DNA of 64,000 nt from Symsagittifera roscoffensis (GCF_963678635.1 NC_087069.1:38188071-38252070); one strand, 5' to 3'; shown: positions 24,301 through 37,140, counted from the first letter of the stretch. Numbers and translations: made by a program. Notes: generated by a model not told the origin, from the letters alone.

Positions 24301-26879
24301 TACTAAATATTTAATTTGTTATAACTTACCACTAAATACACACGATGAAGATCATTTTCATCGCCCACAAATCATAAAATTAGTCTCGTCTAATTTTACA
24401 TATAAATTTATTGATTCTTAGAAAAAAATATAGTTCAACATAGAAACAAATTTTTACCATATTACCCAAAAAAAAAAACGCTCATCGCGAACTTACACAG
24501 TTATACTCCTTCACAGGCCACTAAAAATTGTACAAAACCTTGTAGAAATGAAAGATCAACAGAAAAGTCAACATTTAAATCATTCATCGTTTTTACCAAT
24601 AAACAAACCAAAAAAAAAATGAAACCACTCCTCAAGAAAATAAAAAGATTACCCAAACGCAAATACTTCAAAAACAAACGATTAGACGCAAATTTAAAAA
24701 CATCTTTTTGCCAGAAAAAAATCACAACAACGCAAAACATCACGACTCCGAAGTATAAATCTTTCATTCCACAATCTAAAATAAGAAAGAAAGTTGAATT
24801 TCAGAAACCCCTCTAATTATTTAAAATACATTCATTAAACTCAGATCAATTCGAATCATAGAAATTTTTTTTCATTAATTCCTCTTAAATCTTGAACAAC
24901 AAATTCAAATTCAACCAATCACAATCATTTAGAAAAATCACCTCATTTTGACACCAATTCTCCAGCCGACAAATTGGTCACTTCAAATAGATATGAAACT
25001 ATAACTAAGAGACCTACAGGTCAAAATTAAGCAACACCTTTATATTTGACAACTTAAATAAACTTGATATAAATGCTTCAAACCTCCCCTATCTTCCTGT
25101 ACAAAATTCAACAATATTGTCTCAACGAATACCCTTTATTTCCCTCAAAGAGGAATATTGAAAAAACCTAAAGACAAAATCCGACTTTCGTAGCACCCCC
25201 TCCCTTATTTGGTCAACATCTTGAACTTAATACATTACATAATTGGGCACTAAACCTAAGTACAAAATCGACACGACATCCACAAAGATATACAAGAACT
25301 TAAGATACAGATCCTTACTCAAGACAATCTAACATTTAAAATTGAAATAACGGTTAAACTAAATAATTTAGTTCATCACCCACTACCTCTTCCACCAAAA
25401 TCAACAGCTCAATCTTTATCCCCTCCATTCATCACTACAGAGCTTATCAATAAACACGATAGATATACAAAAAAGACAATTGGATACATAAAATTCTAAA
25501 ACCCATATTCTGGAATATCTTACACGTGTACCTTTTAATAGTTTTTTAATTAAAACATTCTCCCTTGAGTACTCTTAGAACCTACATCTCATCAAAATCC
25601 TTCGACCCGAACAAGACCACAAGACCTCCTAGTTACACATAAAGATTGCGAAAAAAATCAACAAGGAACACTGAAAAAGTACGAAATAAATTAAGTAACC
25701 CACTGCAAAACTGTACCACAAGACATAGAATCAACAAATATAGTAGCAACACTTTACATTTTTTTCAAAAGCACGAGCTACAACTTTAACAGGATATAAA
25801 TGCACAGCATAATTTTCAGAGAAAAAAGTACACTGCCCACAAATTTTAAATGGAAACAAAAACAGACTCGATCCCGAATCTTTTTATCGAAGTAATATCA
25901 AAAAGCTCTTGCATCCTAACCCTGAAGATTGCAAAAACAAACTAAAACGATTAAAATTAACTACGAATAAAAGCACAAATTGTAAATTAGTAAATTTTCA
26001 AGTCTTATCAGACTCTGCACATCAAGCAGAACTCTAAAGATACCAAGTCATTTGAAAATAGACGCTAAATACCCGTTCCACGGCGCACACGGACGGTTGG
26101 CTTTTGATCTACTTGACAAAATTAATAATCCCTCTAACTGTAGAGCTGACACAAAAAAAAAGATACCAAGAAAGAGTGTTTCTCGATTAGAAAATTCAAT
26201 TAGAAAAAGTACAAGTAACACGTGACTTAAAAGATGATACTAGATAATATCAAGGAATACGCTTGCCTTGTAAAAATGATCAAGGTTATTGCGATCTTAC
26301 CTCTCGAACCAGGGAATCATTGTTTGGTTCCCGGAAGACACGTGTATTACATAAGAGTGATTAAGTTTCACCAAAATTATTTTTTTGAATCAATTACTTT
26401 GAAAAAGTCAATCCTAATAAAAAAAGATCAAACCGACAAGACTATAAATGTATCGACTGTATGGAAAATAAATTAACACGTTTTACCCTGAAACAGAAGT
26501 AGCTTGTAAGTATACCACACCATTTTTCAAAACACAATATTCAGAAACTCCTGTCGACTACGAAAAAGGTTTCGACATGAAAACAGAAAAAATAATTATT
26601 CACCAGATCATCCATATCAAATCCGCAACGAAGAAAAATCTTAAGCCTCGGTAACAGTTTTGAAAAACGGAGGAAACACTGGCGGAAAACTTGGCCCAGA
26701 AGATAAAGATAGTACACGTTTAAAAAAATTTTCACCTGAATAATGCAAATTTTGGTGCCTTCTTCTACTATGTACACCTGGAAATGAAATGAGACTACAC
26801 AATAAGCAGAATTCTTCAAGAAACGTCACTAATTGACTTTGAAACACTCCATCTTTTATGTGAGCTCGAACGTACACAA
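24301..26879 (+). other. Decayed 3' part of pol and uncharacterised sequence
   Basis: The first 200 bp still look like the end of a pol frame (RELTQLYSFTG near 24500). Beyond that, short A-rich frames such as 26234-26476 remain and no domain is recognisable. A spacer or the start of an env-like gene is possible. Confidence 0.4.
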
Positions 26880-28011
26880 ATATTCCAAAATCACTTGCAT
26901 TAACAGTATTGAAATTACCCTATGCCGGATATTTATTATCAGGAAATAGATCAAATTTCATTGACAACGAAGGAAACTTGTTCTGGTACTACACGTACAC
27001 TAAAAAGTATCACCATTATACGTTTTTGAAGATAAACGATATTATAAAAAATCGCTATACTCTACAGAAAAAAAAGTATATTTTGTTGATACACCTTCAA
27101 GACGCACATATTTTTGGGATACAGCTGTCCCATGTGGATCTGAAAAAAGCCAAAACGTAGTGCAGTTAAACCCAAATGAGGATAAATATTATCTTCTATC
27201 TCCATACCCTACTTTTATACCACCAATAATGAAATTATCATCAAAAATATAAAAGCAGTCGGTCGTAACCCAAATAAAGGTTTACAAACAATAGGTATAT
27301 ATTCTAGTTCAGACATTCAACATCACATTCGAACGGAACAATTTCAGGAGCTGCTCACTAAAATGGAAGCAATACAAAGACAATCAATAGATCAAAACTT
27401 TAGAAAACTCGGTGAAATCGCAGGTTTCTTAGATATCTACGCACAAGAGTACAGCCGGTATTTCAAAAATATAAAAGACTATATATATCCTAACGGTGAA
27501 AAATACCGCCCATAAGATATTTCAGCTAATAGTATTTTTAGTTTTGTAAACCTAAAAAACGAACTTCTCGCTTTTCTAGGATGGCCGTTCTTTATATCGG
27601 AAAAATCGTACCACATTTGAAAGGAATCTACAACACATACGATACATAAACAAGAAACAAAACAAACAAGTGTAGCAAGCACATGATTTGCAGAAATTTG
27701 TGGAATAATTTCACATTCATTTAATAAAATTCTCCTCGACGCTCAAATTAGCGATTACAATAAGAAACTATCAAACACGCCAAATGCTTTTGATACTTCA
27801 CAAGACAATAAAAACCAAACGCCTACAGCACCACCACAGTTACATAACCTGCATAATAATCACCCTTTATCTTAAGTACCACGAAATTTTAGAATTACAA
27901 TAGCAGTAACAGAGCATATCTCTCAAAGTCATAGCTACCCACAAAGCCCAGTATCTCATATAGCACTCCACCAGCCAAACAATGACGAAACATATGAACA
28001 GATTGTAAAAT
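26880..28011 (+). pseudogene. Possible env-like remnant
   Basis: The frame at 26909-27160 reads like extracellular protein (GNRSNFIDNEGNLFWYYT). Near 27350-27510 a helical Gln/Glu-rich segment (LLTKMEAIQRQSIDQNF) resembles the ectodomain heptad region of envelope-like proteins. Position after integrase supports an env-type gene as in errantivirus-like elements. No clear fusion peptide or transmembrane anchor is intact. This is mainly inference from position. Confidence 0.35.
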
Positions 28012-28305
28012 AACCACATACCAAAAAGTTCCGTTCTCAAAACAACCATTTTTTCAGCTAACGATGAGCCGACAGATTGGATCCCTCAACAGTTCCCTTT
28101 CCTACCCATTTCCCTTTCCGACTTCTTCTCTCTACCCACATTAACCACTAACTCATCTCGCATGGATTCCAATGATTTAACACAGACCATTTTTAACACA
28201 ATTTCTAATTTCAAAAACTCCGATATAGATACTCCAGACAAAATCCAAGACTCTGAACCCAAAACACGATATTCAACTTTTGAGAAAAGGATCGAACCAA
28301 AATAA
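28012..28305 (+). pseudogene. Open segment after the env-like region
   Basis: About 97 codons are open from a TAA at about 28009 to the TAA at 28303. There is an internal TTTTTTCAG splice-acceptor-like sequence and an internal Met near 28162. The product is Ser/Thr/Asp-rich and unrecognised. It may be the tail of the env-like frame or an accessory exon. Confidence 0.3.
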
Positions 28306-28605
28306 AAAAAACACCTGCTAAAAATGAAACAAAATGAACACAAACATAGACTCTGCCCAGAGAGAAGACAAAAGTATACTCCTGGCCTCACCAACCAGGG
28401 AGACTTCCTGATCATGCTCTATAGCCGGCCTAACCAACCGCGCTACCACCACGCTTTGTGACCCACATTCTATTTTGTCGAGAGTTGCTCTCTGGTGAGC
28501 GACTCTTTAAACTAACCGAACTAAAGTTAAAAACGCTTTTGCGAAAATAACTAATTATAATTCATAACTAAAAACTGACTTCACTAACAAGATGTGGATA
28601 TATAG

Positions 28606-28827
28606 ATGCAATATGATGTAAAAGATTTCTTAAAGCCAAAGGAACGAGCAGCAAAAGGAGATGAAAAATTCGATTACCTTCCAACTCTGGAATGGAAAAT
28701 GTATTGGTTTGTTGCCGCAGTCACTACCCTCAAAGGATTTAAAATGTGGACTCAAGATCTTAGCAAAGGAAAACCCTTGAAACAGACCAATGGCCAACTG
28801 GACGTTGATCTCACATACCGATCCTAG
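28606..28827 (+). CDS. Hypothetical 73-aa protein near the right repeat
   Basis: This ATG-started frame reads KFDYLPTLEWKMYWFVAAV, followed by a charged C-terminus. Its composition is more protein-like than the surrounding frames, and it lies between the env-like remnant and the right direct repeat. I do not recognise it. It could be a retroelement accessory frame or chance. Confidence 0.3.
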   Translation: MQYDVKDFLKPKERAAKGDEKFDYLPTLEWKMYWFVAAVTTLKGFKMWTQDLSKGKPLKQTNGQLDVDLTYRS

Positions 28828-29051
28828 TCACTTACACTTCACACGGAAAAGTCAAACTTCATCTTGCACGTAGTCTCGCTCTAGGCTTAACGAAATCAAC
28901 ACATAATTGCACCGATCTGACGTCTTGACACAATCACGCAAGACGATCCACGATCAAACGAGACCCACATTTGGAACACAAACAAACTTTCTTCTTCTCT
29001 CTACCCAAACAACTACATCTCTCCTCTCTTCAAGAAGTCATTGCTCAAACC

Positions 29052-29092
29052 TATAAAAGAAAACTACTTCACCCGTCCTTCACTACAATAAA
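29052..29092 (+). promoter_or_regulatory. TATA box and AATAAA before the right direct repeat
   Basis: TATAAAA at 29052-29058 is followed 29 bp later by AATAAA at 29087-29092. This is an arrangement seen in compact LTRs. It supports retroelement regulatory DNA here, although it lies outside the 380-bp repeated block. Confidence 0.35.
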
Positions 29093-29139
29093 CAATTAAA
29101 AGCTAAAAACTCTCCAAACCGCGGATGGGTGGAACCAGT

Positions 29140-29520
29140 TCTAAACTAGTATTTATGAACCAATTTTTTTATTGATAAAACCATACCTATAAAATAATAC
29201 TAACTAATCAATCATATTCCATCCCTAACATTGACACTTATTTTTAAGTGTTGAAACTACATGTAGTTTCAGCACCAGAACAATTTGAATAAATATTACA
29301 CTACAGTTGTTATCCTTCTGGATAAACTCGAAGAACTAACGGGTAAATACCAGTATACACTAGATCTATTGAGACTAGGAGATATAAGAGTAAGATTAAG
29401 ATTGGTATTAGACTAAGAAGTTGCGCGAATCTATCCGGCCGAAAATAAAATAACGTGACGAACAGACGGTGTACCTTATCTGAAACTACTCTATGAATAC
29501 AGTACAAATTACATAACTCA
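29140..29520 (+). repeat. Right ~380 bp direct repeat (LTR-like)
   Basis: Same orientation as 14794-15173, with the palindromic GTTGAAACTACATGTAGTTTCA core retained. Similarity stops at TACATAACTCA. The sequence beyond does not match the left side, so the right LTR appears truncated. Confidence 0.65.
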
Positions 29521-29559
29521 ATACGTTATACAAGTCATTTAATTTTGCACCAAAGAAAG

Positions 29560-30300
29560 ACTGCGATGTTCTCAAAAGTTGTGCTGGTCCTGGTTGACTT
29601 ATTTTCAGTCAAACCGGTTGTGGCAAGACTTTATTGGGTCACGCCGTTCTCGATTAGTTTTCCTGGGTGCCACCAATCGCGGAAACATTTCAGTGGTCGG
29701 CAAAGTCGGAAAACATCAAATTCTATTCTAAGCGGTCTGGAAATATCAAAAGTTAGTCACAATTGGACCATAAAACATTAACCTCGGGAGAATATGTATG
29801 GAAAAAAAATTGACACTTTTGTTTGTTTCGTGAAGCTCATATTAGCCGATAGTAACATGTTTTGTTGCATCACATTTGTTTATTGGCGTAGGAATTTGGT
29901 AGCTCAGGTTGAATGAGAGTTCTGCAGTTTTCTTGTTCTTATTCGCTAAATAAGGGTTTTTAATCCCAACCGAGTCGAGATTTTTTTCCCATATTGAAGC
30001 AAGATTTGAGTGGTTTCAGAGGTTTTTTAGACAATTGCGCACAAAATATTGCTTCATAATGAGCGGTTTAAGCGGTTTTTAAGCGGTTTATTAAAAAAGA
30101 AACGCTCAAAAACCGCTTAAGATTTGAACGGTTTTTGAGCGGTTTATCTAAAAAGAAACGCTGAAAAACCGCGCAAGAATTGAACGTTTTTTGAGCGGTT
30201 TTTCTAGTTTTCAAGCCGCTCAATTTGAAGCAAGATTTTAAACACAATCGTCTAAAACAACCGCTCAAATAACTCAAACTTTGCTTAAAATCAAGAAGAC
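29560..30300. repeat. GAGCGGTTT-motif repeat field, copy 1
   Basis: The left part carries GTCTGGAAATATCAAAAGTT, related to 32940-32960. The right part (30060-30260) is packed with GAGCGGTTT and its complement AAACCGCTC in both orientations. The same two-part order recurs at 32480-33215, so both are copies of one composite repeat. Confidence 0.7.
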
Positions 30301-30385
30301 TCATCAAATAAACAAGAACAATGAATTACAAAAAGCAAGTGTTACTTTAAGACTAGAATTATTTTGATTTCATTTTAAATTTATC

Positions 30386-30435
30386 GGGTTTTTTGCTTGC
30401 AAAACTGTAAAACAGTTGCAAATAGCAAAAAACCC
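30386..30435. other. Imperfect 22-bp hairpin
   Basis: GGGTTTTTTGCTTGCAAAACTG faces CAGTTGCAAATAGCAAAAAACCC across a 5-nt loop with a small bulge. No associated gene is seen. Confidence 0.6.
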
Positions 30436-31488
30436 AGTATATATGTATTTATAAAGTGCAGCTAGCTAGAACAGCATTTTTGCTGATCATATACAGAACC
30501 GCCACGAGAAGGCCTGCACAAGGTACTTTTCGGAGACAACGACAAAATCATCACTACAAAGACAGAAAGCTAAAAAAACAGCCAAATGAAGGATTCAGTT
30601 ATCAACAAATGAGAGTCGTCAGTTTACTTTAGCAAATAATCACATTAGAAACGTTAGCACTTACCTTTCAGCTGAAATTTTAATCCGTTTTTATCCTATT
30701 TTTTTTTTTAATTTAGTTTCATTTCCTGCCGCCATTTTTCGACTGTTTCAGAGAACGGTAAAAAAAATCGGCGAAATATTTTTTAAATTATATATATTTC
30801 ACTTCCAAACTTCGGAATAAAACTTTAATCCAAATGCGTTTTCAGTTGGAGACCAAAAAAGTCGTTTGATACTTTTAGAGCCATCAAGTCGATCATCAGG
30901 CTCTCAAACAGCTTGAGACTAAACGGTTTTGGTCTAAATTGAATTTTTGCAAAGATAAGATCCCAAAATAAACACTGAAAAAGAAGTTTTCCAGATTTTT
31001 TGGTACCGTTTGTACAAATCGACTCTTTCGAAGACATATCAAAAGCAGTCGCCCAAACTTAGCATAGACACTCTGAACAGGGTGTCTGTTTTTGTAAAAT
31101 AAGAGTTATATGATTGACATTGAAGTTTACTAGAAAATTTAATCTAAAAAATCCGAAAAATCACCACCAAAAATCGGAAATAAAATTTAAACCAGATGTT
31201 TTTAAGCAAGAGACCAAAAAAGCAATTTGAAAATATCCGAGAAATGAAAGCCATTCATCGGGCTCTCAAACAATTTGAATTAAAATAGTTTTGGTCTGCA
31301 TTCTTTGTTATGATTCAAAAAATACCAAAATATGATCTGAAAAATAAACACTGAAAAATAAATTTTCCCGATTTTTCGGTACCGCTTGTAAAAGTCGACT
31401 GTTTCAAAGAAATAATGAAAAATATTAGCAAAGATTTGAAAAGACACAGTTAAAACGGTTTCGTTTGCTAAGAAAGAGCAATAGCATT
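30436..31488. other. AT-rich stretch with a diverged internal duplication
   Basis: Two related blocks (about 30790-31040 and 31160-31410) share phrases such as GAGACCAAAAAAG, GGCTCTCAAACA and TTTTTCGGTACCG-like text in the same order. The spacing is about 370 bp. No gene is seen. Confidence 0.5.
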
Positions 31489-31765
31489 GCACATACGTAC
31501 ATACATACATTCATACCTACATATATACATAGAGACATACATATACACATGCATACATGCATACATACATGGGTGCATACATACATACACACATACATGC
31601 ATGCATTCATACAAACATACATAGATACATACCTTCGTATATTTATAATTACAACCATGCATATATCGTATGTACATACCTATATACATACATATGCATA
31701 TACCCACATGCATACACACATTCATACATACATTCATACCAACTTACATACATACATACATACAA
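31489..31765. repeat. CATA/TACA microsatellite
   Basis: About 280 bp of CATACATA-type repeats with GCATG interruptions. The His/Tyr/Thr-rich and Cys/Met/Tyr-rich frames on both strands are artefacts of the repeat. Confidence 0.97.
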
Positions 31766-32039
31766 AGTGCTGTTCTGGTTTTTGAAGAAAAAGATTAATC
31801 ACTGAGCTCGCGTAGTTTTTCTATAAACTTAACAAAATGTTTTTGATAACAGATTCCTCCCAAACTTAATCTCCCATTTTTGCAATTTACAGAGTTGATA
31901 TAATCAATACCCATCAAATAGTTAGTCACGCCATTTGAAACAAATCTCTGATGGATCAAGTAAGCTTTGGATTTCTTTTGCTCGTCGAGAAACTCGAGAC
32001 AGTCAGAATACCCCTTTTAGTTGAAAAATTGGAATGTCT

Positions 32040-33215
32040 CTATGCGGGCTCGAACCAATAGTTTTTTACAAATGGCGGTCGAAAGAGTTGCTGGGTCGAG
32101 AAAGTCAAACAATACCAAAATTTGTTCCACAAAGTCGAAACGTACCGAAACTCGATCAAGGAAATCGAAATATATCAACTTCTTGTTGAGAAAGTCGAAA
32201 AATAAATCTTGCAACTCCATACGGTTAAAAAGTTTAACATCAATCGGTGCGATTGTAGAATACATACACTCATTTGCGAAACACAGTCGAGCTGTTTTTA
32301 TCGGTGATTTTATTTCCGTTCAATTCTTTTCGGTTGAAAAAATACTTCCGTCGATTGCTTTAACTGCGTCGAACTCTTTCGGAATGTTTTTCGCCAGTGG
32401 GTTTTCTCCGACCGCTGTTAACTTTTCTTCAGTTGCTTCAATTGCTTTTAATAGTGTTTGGTCGCGCCAATCGCGGTTAATTTGTTTTGGTGGCTCCGGT
32501 CGCGCCCAACTCTTCGACCATGCTTCGACTAATTTTTCGACTGCCGCGACTAACTTTTCGACCGTGCCGCAACAAATTTTTGACCGCGGGGACTACTTTT
32601 TCGACCACTGTGACTAATTTTTTGACAGCCGCGACTAATTATTTTTTGACCTCCACGATTAATTTTTGGCCGCTGTGACTAATTTTTCGACCATGCCGCA
32701 ACCAATTTTTCGACTGTCATGACTGATTTTCTGACCGTCGCGACTAATGTTTCGACAGCCGCGACTAACTTTCTTTCGGTCGCGCTGGTCGCGGTTAACT
32801 TTCTTTTGGTCGCGCCGGTCGCGGTTCTATTTCTTTCGGTCCAGTCGGTGGCGGACACATTGTCTCGATCCGCAAATTCTGGAAAAAAAAACAAAATTTG
32901 GTGGAGGTGGTCTGAAAAATATCCAATTTTGGTCGCGAAAGTCTGGAAATACCAAAATTTGGTCGCAACCGTCTAATCATAAAACCCTAACTTCAAACCG
33001 GGCAGTGTCAGATTGCTTTTTCCAGGCGTTTTGATGATTTTATTCGCTTTTTTATTAAACCGCTCGAAAACCGCCCAAATCTTGCGTGAAAAACCGTTCA
33101 AAAACCGCCACAAGAAATGAGCGGCTTTTGAGCGGTTTCTTAAAGCAAGAATTGAGCGGTTTGAGCGGTTTTCCAAAAAACCGCCCAAACCGCTCAAACT
33201 GCTCAAATTTTGACC
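32040..33215. repeat. Composite simple-repeat field, copy 2
   Basis: There are three zones. 32060-32210 has AAAGTCGAAA-type units of about 30 bp. 32480-32870 has roughly 20-24 bp units around CGACTAATTTTTCGACC and GGTCGCGCCGGTCGCGGTT. 33050-33215 has GAGCGGTTT / AAACCGCTC in both orientations. The apparent 198-codon frame at 32021-32617 (start codon TTG) is generated by the repeats. Confidence 0.75.
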
Positions 33216-33518
33216 CGAGCAAGCATCGATGAAAATTATGATGCATGATGTTGGAATTTGGTTAATTAGTCGAGTACAAAAATCAATTACAATTGTATTG
33301 TTTCGATGATTAGTCTGTAGAAATAAAATAAGTTTTTTGGTACCTAAATTTGCGTGATGTTTTTAAAATATCTTCTATTATTATGCATGCCAACTTTTGA
33401 CCCAATATCATAGTTAAATGACAAACTAATAGCAACTCAAAACATTTCGGTATTTTCCCAGGTACGAATAAGATTCTCGCGCAGTTAAATCATTCCTAAT
33501 TTTGTTTATTTTATCAAA

Positions 33519-34106
33519 CATTACGAGGCCAAACTATGCATTCTGGGCATTTTCAACAAAATCCGCAACAGGCCAAAATCAGATTTTCTGCGGAATCTGA
33601 AAAAATGCTATTTTTTTAAATTTTCTTTGCTCTTTTGGATTCCGCATACAAATACTTAAAATATTGTGCCGCTCAAAATTGCTCCAACAATAGGCGAATT
33701 TGAGGAATCCGCAACTGTGTTTGCGGAATCCAGAACAGTTTGTGGAATCCACCAACAAATAATAAGACATGTGGATAGTTACATTGAGCTGTTGCGGAAT
33801 CCGCAAATTGTAAGTGGAATCCTCAAATTGTATGTGGAGTCCCGATTCCACTTACATTTTGTAGATGCCACTTACATTTTGCGGAATCTACATAAAGAAC
33901 CACAAGCTACATTTGCTTGTTGCGGAATCCGCAACATAACAAGTGTGCCGACAAAAATTACGTTACAGGTGTTTGTACGCTGAATCCGTGAGATTTTTGT
34001 GGAATCTTTTTACATTTTGGAACATGTTTCAAGATTTGTCTCTGGAATCCAGGAACATACAGGCACAAAATTGGGCGCCTATCCAGTGCACAGTTTGGCC
34101 TCACAG
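33519..34106. mobile_element. MITE-like element, family 2, with internal GCGGAATCC array
   Basis: The ends CATTACGAGGCCAAACT and AGTTTGGCCTC are inverted. The interior has more than ten GGAATCC/GGATTCC occurrences, several as the palindrome-like TTGCGGAATCCGCAA, for example near 33793 and 33919. No coding frame is present. Confidence 0.65.
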
Positions 34107-34168
34107 TGAAGTTCATTTGAATTTCTAAAAAACGCACACTTTTTGTTTTGAGGTTCCCGTGGCCGTAG

Positions 34169-34346
34169 ACGGTTGATATTTTGGGAGATAATAGAGGCTA
34201 ATATCAAAACGATTTTATTTCTCCCTCACTCCGCCCCCAGTACCGCCTTGGCTGATATTTTGGGCTGATATTTTGGGAGGTAATAGAGGCCAATATCAAA
34301 ATGATTTTATTTCTCCCTCACTCCGCCCCCAGAATCCGCCTTGGCC
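34169..34346. repeat. 97-bp tandem duplication
   Basis: TGATATTTTGGGAG(A/G)TAATAGAGG through CTCCCTCACTCCGCCCCCAG occurs twice, at 34171 and 34267, with few changes. Confidence 0.9.
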
Positions 34347-37140
34347 TGGTACTGGGGGGCTCTACCCCTCCTTTTGAGACCAACTAGTCAAACTTTCCCT
34401 AATTATAAAGTTTCATTCAAAGTTTGACTTCTCGGTGATTTGATCATAGGAAATTTTGATTTTAAAACACATGCATTATCCGCTAAGCTATGTCAACTTG
34501 ATGTGATACGACTTTTGCTCGTTTAAGATTTAGCCGCAACGCCTTTTTCTCTAAGCAAAATTGGATTAAAATTTCTGTTCGTTCATGCTTTGAACTCGTT
34601 TCCATTTTGAACAGGCAAATTTCACGTTGCTTTGATATTTTGTTTTGTCATTTATTCTTTGAACACAACTGTTGGTTTTTTATTTGCTCGAAAAAATGTT
34701 GTTTCGGATTCTTCAAGAGGTTGGGCTAAGTTTCAATTGCTTTAATTATAGGGTAGAATGGTTTATGGTAGATTAGTATAGGGCAGATTGGTCTGTAGGA
34801 TAAAATAGTATAGGGTACATTAGCAGAGGTCAGATTGGAACAGGGTATAATGTCATGGAAATTTTAATTCAAAGACAACAAAGAGATGTTCCAGTACTTC
34901 ATACAGTTAAATTTCGGTCAATTCTGTCGTTTTTCTTGACTTGGTGCCAAAAAAATTGCATCATAGTTCTTGAAACGAAAACTCACGTTAGATCACAAAA
35001 GTCAAGAACAAACTGTTAGCAACCTTATCAAAACGAGCGGCAACCTTTCTACCTCCTAGATTATCCGTTGTGTTGCATTTTGACAAATGACACGTTCTAT
35101 GAAACAGTGATAGATGAAAATTCGAGTCCAATTGAGCCAGCACCGTTGGATATTACGCCAAGTGCAGATGGCCAGGCTAAAACTGACAGAGATGCATGCA
35201 CAAGAAGAACGAGAAGACAAGATTGTGAAAAAAATAGAACATCTGGTGCTAATTGGCAAAAGCACTGAATTTTTTAAATTTGACACTGATGATACATGAC
35301 TTTGTCCAAAAGAAAGACTAATACACACAATTTTGAGAATGATGAGGTAACTACAATTGTCAGTGTGGGGCGTCGGCTGGCATGCCTTCAGCTCAAAGGC
35401 AACAAAAAGATCTTAAGTACTTCCAATTTTTTTTTCGGTCGAGTTCTGTCATTTTTCTTGTTTTGGTGTCAAAAAATTTGCATTTTGTTTCTTGAAAAAA
35501 AAAACAACTTATGGTACCTGTGCTGTCTAACAATGACCTTTGACTTTCCGAGTTTTATATTAATCAGTGCATGACTGTGTTAACAAAAAAACAATTGCAA
35601 TGAAGTAAGATGAATTTTGAGAGGGTTATAGCAACTACACTGGTCAGTGGGTTCTGTCGGCTGGTATGCTTTTAGCTTAAAGACTACGAAGAGATGTTCA
35701 ATTACTTCTTTGGTTTTTTTGGCTAATTTCGGTCTTGATTTGAGGAGTCAAAAAGAGTACATCGTCTGTGTTATTGATACAACAAATCATCAAAAATTTT
35801 TGCAACAAATTCTTGCTGGGAAGAGAAAACAATCTCTAACCTCGAAATGTGAGCCCGTTTTGACAAGCCTACAAAAAACCTTACTATCTTATAACTTCTT
35901 GTAAGATTTGTTAGAAACCTTACCATCCTAAAACTTCTTATAAGACTTGTAAGGAACTTTTGCCATCTTACAACTTTTTTTTATAAGAAAACGCATTATT
36001 ATAGCAATTTTTTCTCAAAAAACCAGACTCAAATTTTTAGTTTTCTTGCGAAAAAATCACTATCTTATATATTTTTTATAACAAAAAGTCTCTGCCTTGT
36101 AACATTGTTAGAGCCTACTTTTGTAAGATAGCTGACTTTTGGTCAATCCGGGAGGCAACAATTGATTAGGTGAGAGGGTATGAGAACTCTGCCTTTTGCA
36201 CGACAACTTTGATCAATCGGCATAAAAAATGGGCACATCGACAGGGTTCATACATATATTTTTAGGGCGGCTTGCAATGCCGGGTAGAAATTTAGACCTT
36301 AAAAGGTCGAGCCAGACATCAAAGTGTGTTCAAAAAACCATTTTCGCCAATCCTGGCCTATAGTTTGAACTTGGAAAAATTGAAAAAAAAAATCTGACAG
36401 CTCAATAATGATCAAAAATTTTTTTCAGAGGAAAACTGCTATAAGAATATTTTCGATATCTGGCCGTAGAAATAAACGCATGAGTCAGCATACCCAAGAA
36501 ATCATCCGTTTTTTATTTCAACATTATAAACCGAATATGTCGAAAAAACTCGAATGACAAAAAGCCCAAAACTTATTCATAACTCCCTTCGTCAACTTTT
36601 CTATTTAAAAAGTTTCTAATTTTTAATTAATTTTGAACCTTAATTCGATAAATTAGATAAATTTCTTATGTCGAAAGAAGATTTAAATATTTGTTGAAAG
36701 ACACACGCACTCAATAGAGTACAGTTTATATTCTTTTATTCAGTTTTAGTCAATCTTTAGTTCAAAAAGTCCATTTCAAAGAAAAACTGACGTTCAAAAG
36801 CAAAAGTATTTCAATTGATTTTAAAGAAAACATTCTTAGCTTCACGTTGATATAATTTTTAATTCAGATTTCAAACTGGTTGCTTTAGTTTTAGTCAATA
36901 AATGTCAAATTCGTCTTACTTTTTTGACAAAATAATTGTTTAGCGTAATTTGCCACACTCTTATAAAAATAAGTTATGAAAAAAATTATATCATTGTATA
37001 GATGAGATTCTGGGCTTACATATACGTTTTTGAAAACATCAAAAAATTGATTTTAAAATGGATAATTTCAGCTGTAAATTTGTAAAACTGGCCAAAATAA
37101 GTTAAATATGGCAGTTACATTTAACAGCAGTAATGTTATT
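34347..37140. repeat. Low-copy diverged direct repeats, otherwise non-coding
   Basis: Three related blocks at about 34850-35000, 35345-35520 and 35630-35770 share AAAGAGATGTTC(C/A)A, a TTTCGGTC(A/G) phrase and a GT(C/G)(A/C)AAAAA phrase. From 35870 to 36000 there are roughly 45-50 bp units built on CTTACCATCTTATAACTTCTT. 34750-34855 has TAGGGTAGATT-like short repeats. From 36130 to 37140 I see nothing beyond AT-rich DNA. Confidence 0.55.

Larger units (their letters stand above)
14794..29520 (+). mobile_element. Decayed Ty3/gypsy-type retroelement
   Basis: In order on the plus strand the interval contains gag-like, RT, RNase H and integrase remnants and a possible env-like part. All are broken by stops and frameshifts. 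Direct repeats of about 380 bp sit at both ends. The DNA is unusually rich in A on the plus strand. The 14.7 kb span is longer than a typical element, so insertions or nested pieces are likely. The coding remnants support the class. The outer limits rest only on the direct repeats. Confidence 0.75.

Noticed and set aside
28360-28460. tRNA-like A box on the minus strand (TAGCGCGGTTGGTTAG)
   Set aside because: No matching B box or cloverleaf downstream. Too weak to call a tRNA or SINE.
31425-31805. Overlapping His/Tyr/Thr-rich and Cys/Met/Tyr-rich frames on both strands
   Set aside because: Produced by the CATA microsatellite. Both strands are open because the repeat lacks stops.
32021-32617. 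198-codon frame rich in Ser/Thr/Phe
   Set aside because: Starts at TTG and runs through simple CGACTAATTTTT-type repeats. No domain.
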